Source: Streptomyces seoulensis
GTDB lineage: Bacteria; Actinomycetota; Actinomycetes; Streptomycetales; Streptomycetaceae
Reading direction: 5' to 3'
Length of the DNA: 64,000 nucleotides
Assembly (NCBI GenBank): GCA_013364255.1
Contig: CP054936.1
Coordinates: 7,086,353 to 7,150,352 of the forward strand
The notes under the pieces were generated by a model, which worked only from the letters and a program-made list of their open reading frames with translations, searched no databases and was not told the DNA's origin. The position numbers were made by a program, and so were the translations under genes. Shown piece by piece: positions 1 to 7,661 of this stretch. Position 1 is the stretch's first letter, and each line of letters starts with the position of its first letter.

Positions 1-1521
1 CAGATACGCGTCCAGGTACGCGTTGACGCACCGGTTCGGCCCGTAGCCGACGCCGTGCGCGCCCGCGCCCCGCTCGGTCACCAGCACCGAACCCGCCAGC
101 CGCCGCCGCAGCTCGACCGCGCCCTCGTACGGCGTCGCCGCGTCCCGCTCGGCGGCCAGCAGCAGCGTCGGCGGCAGCTCACCGGGCGCCGTCCGCACGT
201 CCAGGGGCCGCTGCCGGGGGCCCGTCCAGTAGGCGCACGGCAGGTTCATCCACGCATTGCCCCACGTCTCGAACGGCGCCGTCCGCGCCAGCCGGGTGTT
301 GTCCCGGTCCCACACCGCGAAGTCGGTGGGCCAGGCCGCGTCGTTGCACTCCACGGCCGCGTAGACCGCGGCGCCGTTCTCCGCCTCCGTCGCCCCCTCC
401 GCGCCCGGCGCGGCCATCGTGACCAGCGGCTTGCCGTCGCCCTTCAGATACGCCGACAGGGCCTCGGCGCTGCCCGGCCAGAAGTCGTCGTAGTAGCCGA
501 CGTTCAGGAACGCGGCCTGCAACTGCCCGGGGCCCACCTTGCCGCCCGCCGGCTTCGCGGCCAGCCGCCCGCGCGCCTTGTCGTACGACGCCTGCACCGC
601 GGCCGCCGTACGCCCGAGCCGGTACGCGGAGTCGTGCCGCGCCACCCACTTCTTGAAGTCCGTCCAGCGGCCCTCGAACGCGGCCGACTGCGCCAGGTTG
701 TTGCCGTACCAGATCCGCGCGGGGGCGGGGTCGACCACCGAGTCGAACACCATCCGGCGCACGTGCGAGGGGAACAGCGCCGCGTACAGCGCGCCGAAGT
801 AGGTGCCGTAGGAGGCGCCCATGAACGTCAGCCGCCGCTCGCCCAGCGCCGCCCGCAGCACGTCCAGATCACGGGCGTTGGCGAGGGAGGTGTAGTGGCG
901 CAGGGCCGGACCCGCGCGCCGGGCGCAGTCGCGGGCGTACGCCCTGGCCTCGGCGACGCGCTGCTTCTTGTACGCCGCCGTGGGCTTGATCGGCGGGAAG
1001 GTCGGCGCCTTGAGGAAGGTCTTGGGGTCCCGGCAGGACAGCGGCGCCGAGCGGCCGACCCCGCGCGGGGCGTAGCCGACGAGGTCGTAGGCGGCGGCGA
1101 TCCGCTTCCACTCGGGCGCGAGCCCGACCAGCGGGAAGGACATGCCGTCGCCGCCGGGACCGCCCGGGTTGAACACCAGGGCGCCCTGCCGGGGCACCGC
1201 GCGCCTGCCGTCGCGCGGGTCCTTGCGGGTGGCCCGGACCCGGCTGACGGTGAGCCGGATCTGCTGGCCGTCGGGGCGGGCGTAGTCGAGGGGCACGGAC
1301 ACCGTGCCGCACTCCATCGCGACCGGCAGCTTCGCGGTCTCCGCGCACGGGCGGAAGCGGATGCCGGCCTTCTCCGCGCGCGCCGCGGCCACGATCGTGC
1401 CGCGCAGCTCCGCCGCCCCGCCGGGCACCGCCCGCGCGCTCGCGGGCACACCACCGGCCGGGACGGCGAGGGCGGTCAGGATCAAGGAACCGGCGGCCGT
1501 GCAGACGGCTGCTGCTCTCAT
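1..1521 (-). CDS. Secreted S33-family alpha/beta hydrolase (tripeptidyl aminopeptidase type), 3' end cut by window
   Basis: Exported serine peptidase, probably removing short peptides from protein N-termini outside the cell. The start ATG is followed by a hydrophobic signal segment and an Ala-rich cleavage region near residue 30. The fold shows the oxyanion segment NPGGPGG (118-124), nucleophile elbow GASYG (Ser237), acid Asp460 in ERDAAT and His489 in GAGAHG, so the triad is complete. The 507 codons present run to the window edge without a stop; family members are about 510-540 residues, so little is missing. It resembles the Streptomyces Tap/SlpD/SlpE proteases (family knowledge). The exact substrate cannot be told from sequence. 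Confidence 0.88.
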   Translation of the reverse strand, partial: MRAAAVCTAAGSLILTALAVPAGGVPASARAVPGGAAELRGTIVAAARAEKAGIRFRPCAETAKLPVAMECGTVSVPLDYARPDGQQIRLTVSRVRATRKDPRDGRRAVPRQGALVFNPGGPGGDGMSFPLVGLAPEWKRIAAAYDLVGYAPRGVGRSAPLSCRDPKTFLKAPTFPPIKPTAAYKKQRVAEARAYARDCARRAGPALRHYTSLANARDLDVLRAALGERRLTFMGASYGTYFGALYAALFPSHVRRMVFDSVVDPAPARIWYGNNLAQSAAFEGRWTDFKKWVARHDSAYRLGRTAAAVQASYDKARGRLAAKPAGGKVGPGQLQAAFLNVGYYDDFWPGSAEALSAYLKGDGKPLVTMAAPGAEGATEAENGAAVYAAVECNDAAWPTDFAVWDRDNTRLARTAPFETWGNAWMNLPCAYWTGPRQRPLDVRTAPGELPPTLLLAAERDAATPYEGAVELRRRLAGSVLVTERGAGAHGVGYGPNRCVNAYLDAYL

Positions 1522-1749
1522 CGCGTATCCCCTTCGGCGCGCGGCGGCTTCGCTGCCCGGCGGCAGCGATTCGAGGGCCGGCGGCAACAGAAGGGATGTT
1601 TGGTGCGTCCGTGGAGCGAGGCAAGCACCGCACGGCCGGTGTCGGCGCCAATGCGCCCGACGCGCCCCGCGTGAGCGCGCGCTCCGCCCGGAGCGCCCGC
1701 GCGCCCCCCACGTCGGCGGCCGTGGCGGCCGTGACCGGTCGGCGGCCGG

Positions 1750-2547
1750 TCACTCCCGCCAGGGCTGGTCGCGGTGGGTGAAGGCGGCCCGCAGTTCCGG
1801 TTCGCCGATCGCGCGGATGCCCCGGACGGCCACGGAGGCGAGGTACGACCGCTCGTCCCCGGCGCCGCCCTCGGCACGGTCCGCGCGCCGGGCCACTGTC
1901 CCGAGCAGCCGCTGCCCGGCGGGGGAGGCCCAGCGCGCGTGGGGGTGGATCTCGACGCGGGCTATGGCCAGGCAGCTCAGGGTGAGCGCGAGGGGCAGCG
2001 CGAACCACAGGGAGATCAGCCCGCGCGGCATCCCGGTCGGGCCGGGCAGGAGCAGCGCGGTCGCGCCCAGCGCGAGGACGGCCAGCGCGGCGGCCCGTAC
2101 CTGGCGGACCCCGGAGGAGACGTCGGCCGCCGACCCCTCCGGCACGGCTAGCCCGGCGCTGACCAGGCGGTCGGCGAGGCCGCGCACCGAGTCGGCGGTG
2201 GCCAGCGCGGCGCGCACCGGCGCGATCCGGGACTGCCCCTCCGGGCCGATCGCCCCTATCGCGGAGCGCTCCATCTCGTCCCGGCCGCGCGGGTCCACGA
2301 CGGTCGCCCAGCCGGTGTGCGCGAGCAGCAGCCGCCGTTGGCGGGCCATGGAGACGAGGGTGACCTCGGCGACCCGGGCCGGGCCTCCGGACAGGAACGC
2401 GGCCTCGTACAGGGTCAGGTCGTGGTCCCGGTCCGCGGGCGCGGCGCCGGTGTCCCAGGCGGCGGCGCGGACGGCGGCCAGACACAGCCGGGTGCACGCG
2501 ACGCCGGCGACGGCCCAGGCGGGCAGCAGGAGGAGTACCCAGAACAT
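1750..2547 (-). CDS. TIGR04222 domain-containing membrane protein
   Basis: 265 residues. The N-terminus starts directly with a hydrophobic helix (FWVLLLLPAW), the middle carries a soluble segment beginning YEAAFLSGGPARV that is typical of TIGR04222 proteins, and a second membrane helix lies near residues 130-160 (LALGATALLLPG, then LISLWFALPLALTLS). Function is unknown. Many family members end in a Gly/Cys-rich low-complexity tail; this one ends in a normal, charged C-terminus (HRDQPWRE). No clear Shine-Dalgarno sequence precedes the ATG; an AT-richer stretch with CATAGAAAC lies just upstream, so the start or a short leader is uncertain. It lies in the same direction as the DUF4142 and DUF692 genes, which may form one functional group. 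Confidence 0.75.
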   Translation of the reverse strand: MFWVLLLLPAWAVAGVACTRLCLAAVRAAAWDTGAAPADRDHDLTLYEAAFLSGGPARVAEVTLVSMARQRRLLLAHTGWATVVDPRGRDEMERSAIGAIGPEGQSRIAPVRAALATADSVRGLADRLVSAGLAVPEGSAADVSSGVRQVRAAALAVLALGATALLLPGPTGMPRGLISLWFALPLALTLSCLAIARVEIHPHARWASPAGQRLLGTVARRADRAEGGAGDERSYLASVAVRGIRAIGEPELRAAFTHRDQPWRE

Positions 2548-2644
2548 GACAAGTTTCTATGCCAGCGGCCCGGGAAACTCCATGCCCTGTTCACATTCCG
2601 GACCAGCTGTGGCCGGTATGTGACTTTCCGTTTGTTTCCCGAGG

Positions 2645-3448
2645 TCAGGGAGTTGCCGTCGGTGACTGCGGGGGCGGGCTCGATGCGGCAGGCGGCAGGA
2701 CGTACGTCGGTGCCGCCGACCCGCCGGACGGCGTGAGCGGCACGACGTCGCCGGGGGCCGCCATGCTCGGCACGGCGGTCGAGGCGGCGGCGGTGTCCGC
2801 CGGGTCGGCGCCGGCGGTCAGGTCGCGGGCGATCGAGGCGAAGTCGACGTCTCCGGTGGCCTCCAGCGCCCTGACGCAGCCCAGGACCGTCGTCGCCGCG
2901 TCGTCGGCGAGGTCGCGCACCAGGGAGTTCTGGGTGCTCGCGCGCACCTGGGCGACGCGTTCGAGGAGTCGTCCGTAGGCCAGGCGCGGGAGGTTGGCGA
3001 ACAGGCGGTCGTACTCCTCGCCCTCGGCCCCGTCCAGGGTGGTCAGCGACTGCTTCTGCCGGGCGGTGGGCTCGTTGGGCAGCGGCAGCCCGAGCCGGGC
3101 CGCCACGTCGCGCGTCCGCCGGTCGAGGAAGACGTACCCGTCCACGAGGCGTCGGCCCGCCGTGCGCACGGCGTCGGTGGTGCCCCGTTCCTCGGCCCGC
3201 TCCCCGGCGGGCGCCCCCCACAGCCCGGCGAGCCGGACCTGGGTGAGGAAGTCGCGGTCCTGCCCGGACAGCGGCCCGTACGGCGTCGCCACGGTCCGCG
3301 CGCTCAGCGGCTCCGCCGGCGCGGCGGGCCGGTCGGCGTACGACCAGAGCGGGACGAGCAGGGCCACGACGGTGCCGGCCAGCACCGAGACGATGATCCC
3401 GGTGCCGCTGAGGATGCCTCGGCCCGGCACGGGGCGTCGGGGTCGCAT
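2645..3448 (-). CDS. DUF4142-domain exported protein
   Basis: 267 residues from the chosen ATG, which has AGGAGG six bases upstream; the frame stays open further 5' but without a better ribosome site. A transmembrane or signal helix (GIIVSVLAGTVVALLVPLWSY) is followed by a DUF4142-like helical domain: LSGQDRDFLTQVRLAGLWG, two long helices, and LVRDLADDAATTVLGCVRALEATGDVDF. The last 50 residues are Pro/Ser/Thr rich and probably disordered. DUF4142 proteins are periplasmic or exported helical bundles of unknown role. It lies downstream of the DUF692 gene on the same strand, separated by 426 bp of repeats. Confidence 0.72.
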   Translation of the reverse strand: MRPRRPVPGRGILSGTGIIVSVLAGTVVALLVPLWSYADRPAAPAEPLSARTVATPYGPLSGQDRDFLTQVRLAGLWGAPAGERAEERGTTDAVRTAGRRLVDGYVFLDRRTRDVAARLGLPLPNEPTARQKQSLTTLDGAEGEEYDRLFANLPRLAYGRLLERVAQVRASTQNSLVRDLADDAATTVLGCVRALEATGDVDFASIARDLTAGADPADTAAASTAVPSMAAPGDVVPLTPSGGSAAPTYVLPPAASSPPPQSPTATP

Positions 3449-3874
3449 GAGGCGCCTCCTGTCGCGGCACCGCACGTCAGCGCGCCACGGGCGTGAGTAA
3501 AGGGTTCGCATAGTACTGCGGCCCCGGCGCCCGCCCCGAACCGCCGGGTGCCACGCCCGGCGCCGGCTGTCGCGGGCGGCCGTCGCGGGCGGCGGTCTTT
3601 TGCCGGCCCGGCCCTCAGCCGGACTGCCGGTCAGGGGGATCGCCGGTCAGCGGGGTTGGCCGCCCGCCGGGCTGGTCGCTCGCCAGGTGCCGCGTCCGGC
3701 GGTCCGGCGTCGGCTGTCGCGGGCGGCCTTCGCAGGCGGCGGGTCTTTTGCCGGACCGGCCCCCAGCCGGATCGCCGGTCAGCGGGACCACCGGTCAGGG
3801 GGGCCGGCCGCCCGCCGGACCGGCCGTCAGTGGGACCGGCCGCCCGTCGGACTGGGCACCCGCCGGACCGGCCC
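3449..3874. repeat. 426-bp intergenic stretch with an imperfect tandem duplication of about 148 bp
   Basis: No credible gene lies between the DUF4142 start and the DUF692 stop. Two adjacent copies can be read at about 3553-3700 and 3701-3848. Both contain GGCTGTCGCGGGCGGCC (near 3565 and 3712) and TCTTTTGCCGG (3596 and 3744), then several short GCCGGTCAG and CCGCCCGCCGG motifs in the same order. Copies differ by substitutions and small indels. Reading frames across it exist on both strands but have no ribosome site or recognisable domain. Confidence 0.7.
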
Positions 3875-5458
3875 TCAGCGGCGCAGCAGTACGCGGCGGG
3901 CCGCCCTGGCCGCGCGGACCGCCGGTCTGCTGGACCTGGGCGCGGGCCCGGACCGCTCCAGCCACCAGGCGCGCAGCGCCCGCCGGGCCTCGGCGTCCTC
4001 GGGCCGCCCGGCGAGCAGCAGCGAGGCCGCGAACTCCATCGCGTCCTGCCGGTAGCCGCCGCCCATCGGGTGCCCCTGCGCATGGGCCAGGAACGCGGGG
4101 CGGTAGCCGGCGCCCAGGATCACCGGCAGCTCCGGCGCGATCCTCGCCACCACGTCCGCCCGCTTCGAGGCCAGCGCCCGCGCCTGTACCGCCAGGCGCC
4201 CCCGGTCGAACCCCTCCGGCGCGGGCGTCCCCGCCACCAGCGCCGACAGCAGCGCGGTCTGCGCGAGCCCGAGCCGCTGCCGCGCCGCCTCGGTACCGGG
4301 GAGCTCGGCACCGACGGACTCGGCACCGATCGCCTCCGTACCGGCGGACCCGGCACCGATCGCCTCCGTACCGGCCGTCTCGGCACCGGCCGTTCCGTTC
4401 TCGGCGGGATCGGCACGGACCGTCCCGTCCCCGGCCGCCTCGGCACGGACCGTCCCGTCACCGGCGGGCTCGGCGCCGGCCGTTCCGTCCTCGGCGGACC
4501 CCGCACCGACAGCCCCGTACCCGGCGGGCTCGGCCGCAGGGGTCTGCGCCGCCGGAGTGCCGGGTACGGGAGGCGTCCCGGGGGCGGCCGCCGCCCGCCG
4601 CGGGTGGGCCGCCGCCACCGTACGGCCCAGCTCCACCGCCTTGCCGATCGCCGCCAACTCCCGCTCCAGCTCGCCCGGTTCGGGAAAGTTCTCGTCGCGT
4701 TCCAGCAGGACGCCGGGCGGGGTCACGCGGGAGGCGAGGTCGGTCAGGATGTCGAGGACCGGTTCCGGGACCGGGTGGGCGTGGCTGTCGTGCCAGACGC
4801 CGTCCCGCTCGAAACCGCCCGCCACATGCACGTACGCGAGGGCTTCGAGCGGGAGTTCGGCCAGCGCGCGGGCCGGGTCCTCGCCCTGGTTGACGTAGTT
4901 GGTGTGCAGGTTGGCCACGTCGATCAGCAGCCGCACCCCGGTACGGTCGGCCAGTTCGTACAGGAACTGCCCCTCGGTCAGCTCCTCGCCCGGCCACGAC
5001 AGCAGCGCGGCGATGTTCTCCACGGCCAGCGGCACGGGCAGCGCGTCCTGCGCGACGCGGACGTTCTCGCACAGCACGTCCAGCGCGTCCCGGGTGCGCG
5101 GCACCGGCAGCAGGTGCCCGGCCTCCAGCCGCGGCGACGCGGTCAGCGCGCCGCCCGCCCGCACGAACGCGATGTGCTCCGTCACCAGCGGCGCGCCCAG
5201 CACTCGGGCCCGCTCGGCCAGCGCGGTCAGCCGGCCCTCGTCGGGCCGCTCGGCCCCGCCGAGGCCGAGCGAGACCCCGTGCGGCACGACGGTCACCCCG
5301 CGCGCCCGCAGCCGCAGCAGCGACTCGGGCAGGTGGCCGGGGCACAGGTTCTCGGACACGACCTCGACCCAGTCGACGTCCGGCATCCGCTCCACCGCGT
5401 CCGCGATCTCCGGCCGCCAGCCGATCCCCGCCCCCAGCCGCTGCATCGTCCCCGCCAC
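3875..5458 (-). CDS. DUF692 (MNIO-type multinuclear iron enzyme family) protein with repeat linker and C-terminal domain
   Basis: 527 residues in three parts. Residues 1-285 are a DUF692 TIM barrel with the expected metal-ligand pattern: VVPHGVSLG (His60), TEHIAF (His95), VENIA (Glu147), LLIDVANLHTNY (Asp180, Asn183, His185), YVHVAGG (His211) and LLERDEN (Glu253, Asp255). Characterised relatives (MbnB, TglH, ChrH) use di- or tri-iron centres to modify cysteine-containing peptides. Residues 309-388 are eight decapeptide repeats. Residues 392-527 form an Ala/Arg-rich helical domain as in the Streptomyces SCO6045 type; it could replace the separate partner protein of other systems (inference). 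No Cys-containing precursor peptide was recognised nearby. GTG at 5458 was kept; ATG at 5446 is an alternative. Confidence 0.85.
   Translation of the reverse strand: MAGTMQRLGAGIGWRPEIADAVERMPDVDWVEVVSENLCPGHLPESLLRLRARGVTVVPHGVSLGLGGAERPDEGRLTALAERARVLGAPLVTEHIAFVRAGGALTASPRLEAGHLLPVPRTRDALDVLCENVRVAQDALPVPLAVENIAALLSWPGEELTEGQFLYELADRTGVRLLIDVANLHTNYVNQGEDPARALAELPLEALAYVHVAGGFERDGVWHDSHAHPVPEPVLDILTDLASRVTPPGVLLERDENFPEPGELERELAAIGKAVELGRTVAAAHPRRAAAAPGTPPVPGTPAAQTPAAEPAGYGAVGAGSAEDGTAGAEPAGDGTVRAEAAGDGTVRADPAENGTAGAETAGTEAIGAGSAGTEAIGAESVGAELPGTEAARQRLGLAQTALLSALVAGTPAPEGFDRGRLAVQARALASKRADVVARIAPELPVILGAGYRPAFLAHAQGHPMGGGYRQDAMEFAASLLLAGRPEDAEARRALRAWWLERSGPAPRSSRPAVRAARAARRVLLRR
4295..4534 (-). 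repeat. Eight in-frame 30-bp tandem repeats coding decapeptides in the DUF692 linker
   Basis: Residues 309-388 divide into eight 10-residue units with no gaps, for example AEPAGDGTVR, AEAAGDGTVR, ADPAENGTAG, AGSAGTEAIG. The consensus is A-(E/D/G)-x-A-G-x-(G/E)-(T/A)-(V/I)-(R/G). The array is exactly 240 bp and keeps frame, so copy-number change would only lengthen or shorten an acidic, Gly/Ala-rich linker between the barrel and the C-terminal domain. Confidence 0.9.
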
Positions 5459-5608
5459 CCTCTTCCCCCCGGCCGCCGGGCGTCGGGCGCCCGGCTTCGT
5501 GATCCGCGCAGGACGCGCGTGCAGGGGGTATGGCCCTGGCGCGACGCCGCGAACCCCGCGCCCCGCGCCTTCAGAGCAACATTTGAGGTTCGCCGCCGGG
5601 TCGCGGCC

Positions 5609-6343
5609 CTAGCGCAGCGCCGGATGGTCGGCGACCACCGTGGCCGAGCCGGGGGCGATCTCCGTGAACCCCGCGTCGCGCACCAGCGGGAGGCCGCAGG
5701 CGGTGAGGTCGCGCCACTGACCGGGCGCGGCGGTGCGCACGGCGAGCGGGTAGCCGGCCGCGCGCCAGGCGGCCCGCTGCTCGGACGTCAGCTCCCACCA
5801 GGCGAGCTGGGCGCCGTGGCCCGCCTGCGCCATCGCCTTGCCCGCGGACATCTCCAGACCGGGGTTGAGCCAGAGTACCGGGACGCCCGGCTCGGGGGCG
5901 GCGGGCGGCTCGGGGTCGTCCAGGTCGGTGCCGGAGACCTGGAGCTTGGCCAGGTCCTTGGGCCAGCCGTCCAGCGGGACGGGCGGGAAGACCCGTACCT
6001 CCGCCGCCTGCCCGGTGACCGTGACGCCGTCCAGCGCCTCGGCGCGCCGCCACTCCGCGCCGCGCGCCCGGCGCACCACCTTGCGGATCCGGGCGTCCTG
6101 CCAGTCCCGCACGGCCCGCGCCCACTCGCCCTCGCCGAGCGAGCGCTCGTCGCCGAGCAGCACCAGCACCGCGCGGGCCGCCGTCTCCAGCGCGTCGGTA
6201 CGGGCCGGGGGAGCGGCGCGCTCGATGCGTACGACCAGCGGCAGTACGTACTGGGGCGCCTCGTCGCGGGTGCTCGGCTCGGACCGGAAGGGGCTGTCCC
6301 CGGGGGCGGCGGTGGTGGTGGCGGTGGTCTCGTCGGTGCTCAC
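5609..6343 (-). CDS. Peptidyl-tRNA hydrolase type 2-like protein
   Basis: 244 residues from GTG, chosen because GGAG lies just upstream and the region before it is out of family. The C-terminal half carries the PTH2 signature: VLWLNPGLEMSAGKAMAQ, then AGHGAQLAWW, and the distal strand CGLPLVRDAGFTEIAPGS. Pth2 enzymes release peptides from stalled peptidyl-tRNA. The N-terminal 110 residues (QYVLPLVVRIERAAPP and a helical segment) are an actinobacterial extension that I do not recognise. Because the domain is divergent, activity on peptidyl-tRNA is inferred rather than certain. It lies upstream of the DUF692 gene by 150 bp on the same strand. Confidence 0.75.
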   Translation of the reverse strand: MSTDETTATTTAAPGDSPFRSEPSTRDEAPQYVLPLVVRIERAAPPARTDALETAARAVLVLLGDERSLGEGEWARAVRDWQDARIRKVVRRARGAEWRRAEALDGVTVTGQAAEVRVFPPVPLDGWPKDLAKLQVSGTDLDDPEPPAAPEPGVPVLWLNPGLEMSAGKAMAQAGHGAQLAWWELTSEQRAAWRAAGYPLAVRTAAPGQWRDLTACGLPLVRDAGFTEIAPGSATVVADHPALR

Positions 6344-6393
6344 GCCCTCCAGTCTGCCAGCCGGGTGATCGGCGCCCCGGACCTGTGGGCGGC

Positions 6394-6672
6394 TCACCCG
6401 GAGCAGGCGGTGCGCTGCGCCTCCTGCCACTCGCAGACGGGGCACAGCGTGATCCCCTTGTACGACTCGGGGTACTCCGTCGACTCGCGGCACAGCACGC
6501 ACTCCGCGTACGGCGGCCCCTCGGCGGCGGGCGGCCGGGCGGCGTCGATCAGGCAGTAGCCGTCACCGCCACCGCTGCCGTCGCTGCCGCCATCACCGAC
6601 ACCGCCGCCGCCGTCCTCGGCCGTCCCGGCGCGGTCCTCGCCGACCCCGTCGTCATCGTCGTCCTCGCTCAT
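6394..6672 (-). CDS. Small acidic Cys-rich conserved hypothetical protein
   Basis: 92 residues from ATG 6672. The first 38 residues are almost only Asp, Glu and Gly (poly-acidic, disordered). The rest has two CxxC pairs, ECVLC (58-61) and LCPVC (77-80), plus Cys40 and Cys90, which suggests a zinc ribbon. No enzymatic motif is visible. It ends 51 bp upstream of the PTH2-like start on the same strand. Function unknown. Confidence 0.65.
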   Translation of the reverse strand: MSEDDDDDGVGEDRAGTAEDGGGGVGDGGSDGSGGGDGYCLIDAARPPAAEGPPYAECVLCRESTEYPESYKGITLCPVCEWQEAQRTACSG

Positions 6673-6715
6673 GACACCAGCGTAGGACGGCGGGACGGCC
6701 CGCCCCGGGGCCGGC

Positions 6716-7597
6716 TCAGGCGTGGCCGCTCGTCGCACCGATCAGCTCGGACACCTTCACGAAGCGGTAGCCCTTCGCGCGCAGCTGCGGCACGACCGTG
6801 CGCACGACGTGCTCGGTGGTCGGGGCGGCGCTGCGCGTGCAGTGCATGACCACGACCGAGCCGGGCTTGACCCCGTCGAGCACCTGCCGGGCCACCGCGT
6901 CCGCGTCCGTCGCGAACGCGTCGCCGCTCACCACGTCCCACTGCACCGCGGTGACGCCGAGCGGGCCGAGGGTGCGCAGCACGTCGCTGTCGTAGCAGCC
7001 GCCGGGGAAGCGCAGGTACGGCATGACGTGCCGGACGCCCGTCTTCTGGAAGGCGGTGTACGCGCGCTCCACGTCCGCGCGGATCCCGTCCTCGGAGATC
7101 GTCGGCAGGCCGTAGCAGTCGTCGGTGAAGGCGTAGTGGCTGTAGGTGTGGTTGGCGAGTTCGAACTGGGGATCGGAGCCGATGGCGCGGGCCTCGTCCG
7201 GGTAGGTCTCGGCCCACTTGCCGGTCATGAAGACGGTGGCCGGCACCTTGAGGGAGCGCAGCGCGGCGATGAGCCCCGGGTTGTCGAAGTGCTCGCCCGC
7301 CTTGGCGCGCGGCCCCTCGTCGGCGGTCATGTCGGCGTCGAAGGTGAGCGCGACCGTCTTGCCCCCGGTCCGTGGACCGTTGGTGAAGACGGGGGTCAGC
7401 CCGCCGGGCCCGGGAGTGAGGGTCGGCGGTTTGGTGGGGGCGGTGGCGGAGGGCTTGGCGGGAGCGTGCTCGGACTTGGTGGGGGCCGGGTGGCCGGCGT
7501 GCGGGGCCTGCGTGGTGGTGGAGCCGCAGGCGGCGAGGGCGGTGAGGGCGGCGCTCAGGGCGCAGGCCGCGGTGATTCGTCGTACCAGTGAGATCAC
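6716..7597 (-). CDS. Polysaccharide deacetylase (NodB domain) lipoprotein
   Basis: 293 residues. Signal peptide with lipobox LAAC (lipidated Cys24), a Pro/Lys/Ala-rich spacer to residue 70, then a NodB homology domain from residue 79. Motif 1 reads TFDADMT (86-92) and motif 2 NHTYSH (149-154) with the His150/His154 metal pair; later PYLRFPGGCYD is motif 3 and VVMHCT (VVMH in place of the usual VLLH) is motif 5. Such enzymes de-N-acetylate peptidoglycan or other amino sugars at the cell surface. Motif 1 has Ala where the canonical TFDDG has its second Asp, with an Asp one position later. It stands alone and no regulator is evident. Confidence 0.85.
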   Translation of the reverse strand: MISLVRRITAACALSAALTALAACGSTTTQAPHAGHPAPTKSEHAPAKPSATAPTKPPTLTPGPGGLTPVFTNGPRTGGKTVALTFDADMTADEGPRAKAGEHFDNPGLIAALRSLKVPATVFMTGKWAETYPDEARAIGSDPQFELANHTYSHYAFTDDCYGLPTISEDGIRADVERAYTAFQKTGVRHVMPYLRFPGGCYDSDVLRTLGPLGVTAVQWDVVSGDAFATDADAVARQVLDGVKPGSVVVMHCTRSAAPTTEHVVRTVVPQLRAKGYRFVKVSELIGATSGHA

Positions 7598-7661
7598 CGG
7601 ACGAATCTAGGACGCTCTCCGGTCATATGAACGGCGGCACGGCCGTCCGGGCCCGGCGCGG

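Noticed and set aside
4295..4534. CRISPR-like array
   Set aside because: Repeats are directly adjacent, in frame, without unique spacers, and no cas gene is present. The same holds for the arrays at 13762 and 38285.
3548..6559. 1003-codon open frame on the plus strand
   Set aside because: Shadow of the minus-strand DUF692 and PTH2-like genes; Arg/Pro/Gly-rich, no domain, no ribosome site. Such frames arise from high G+C third positions.
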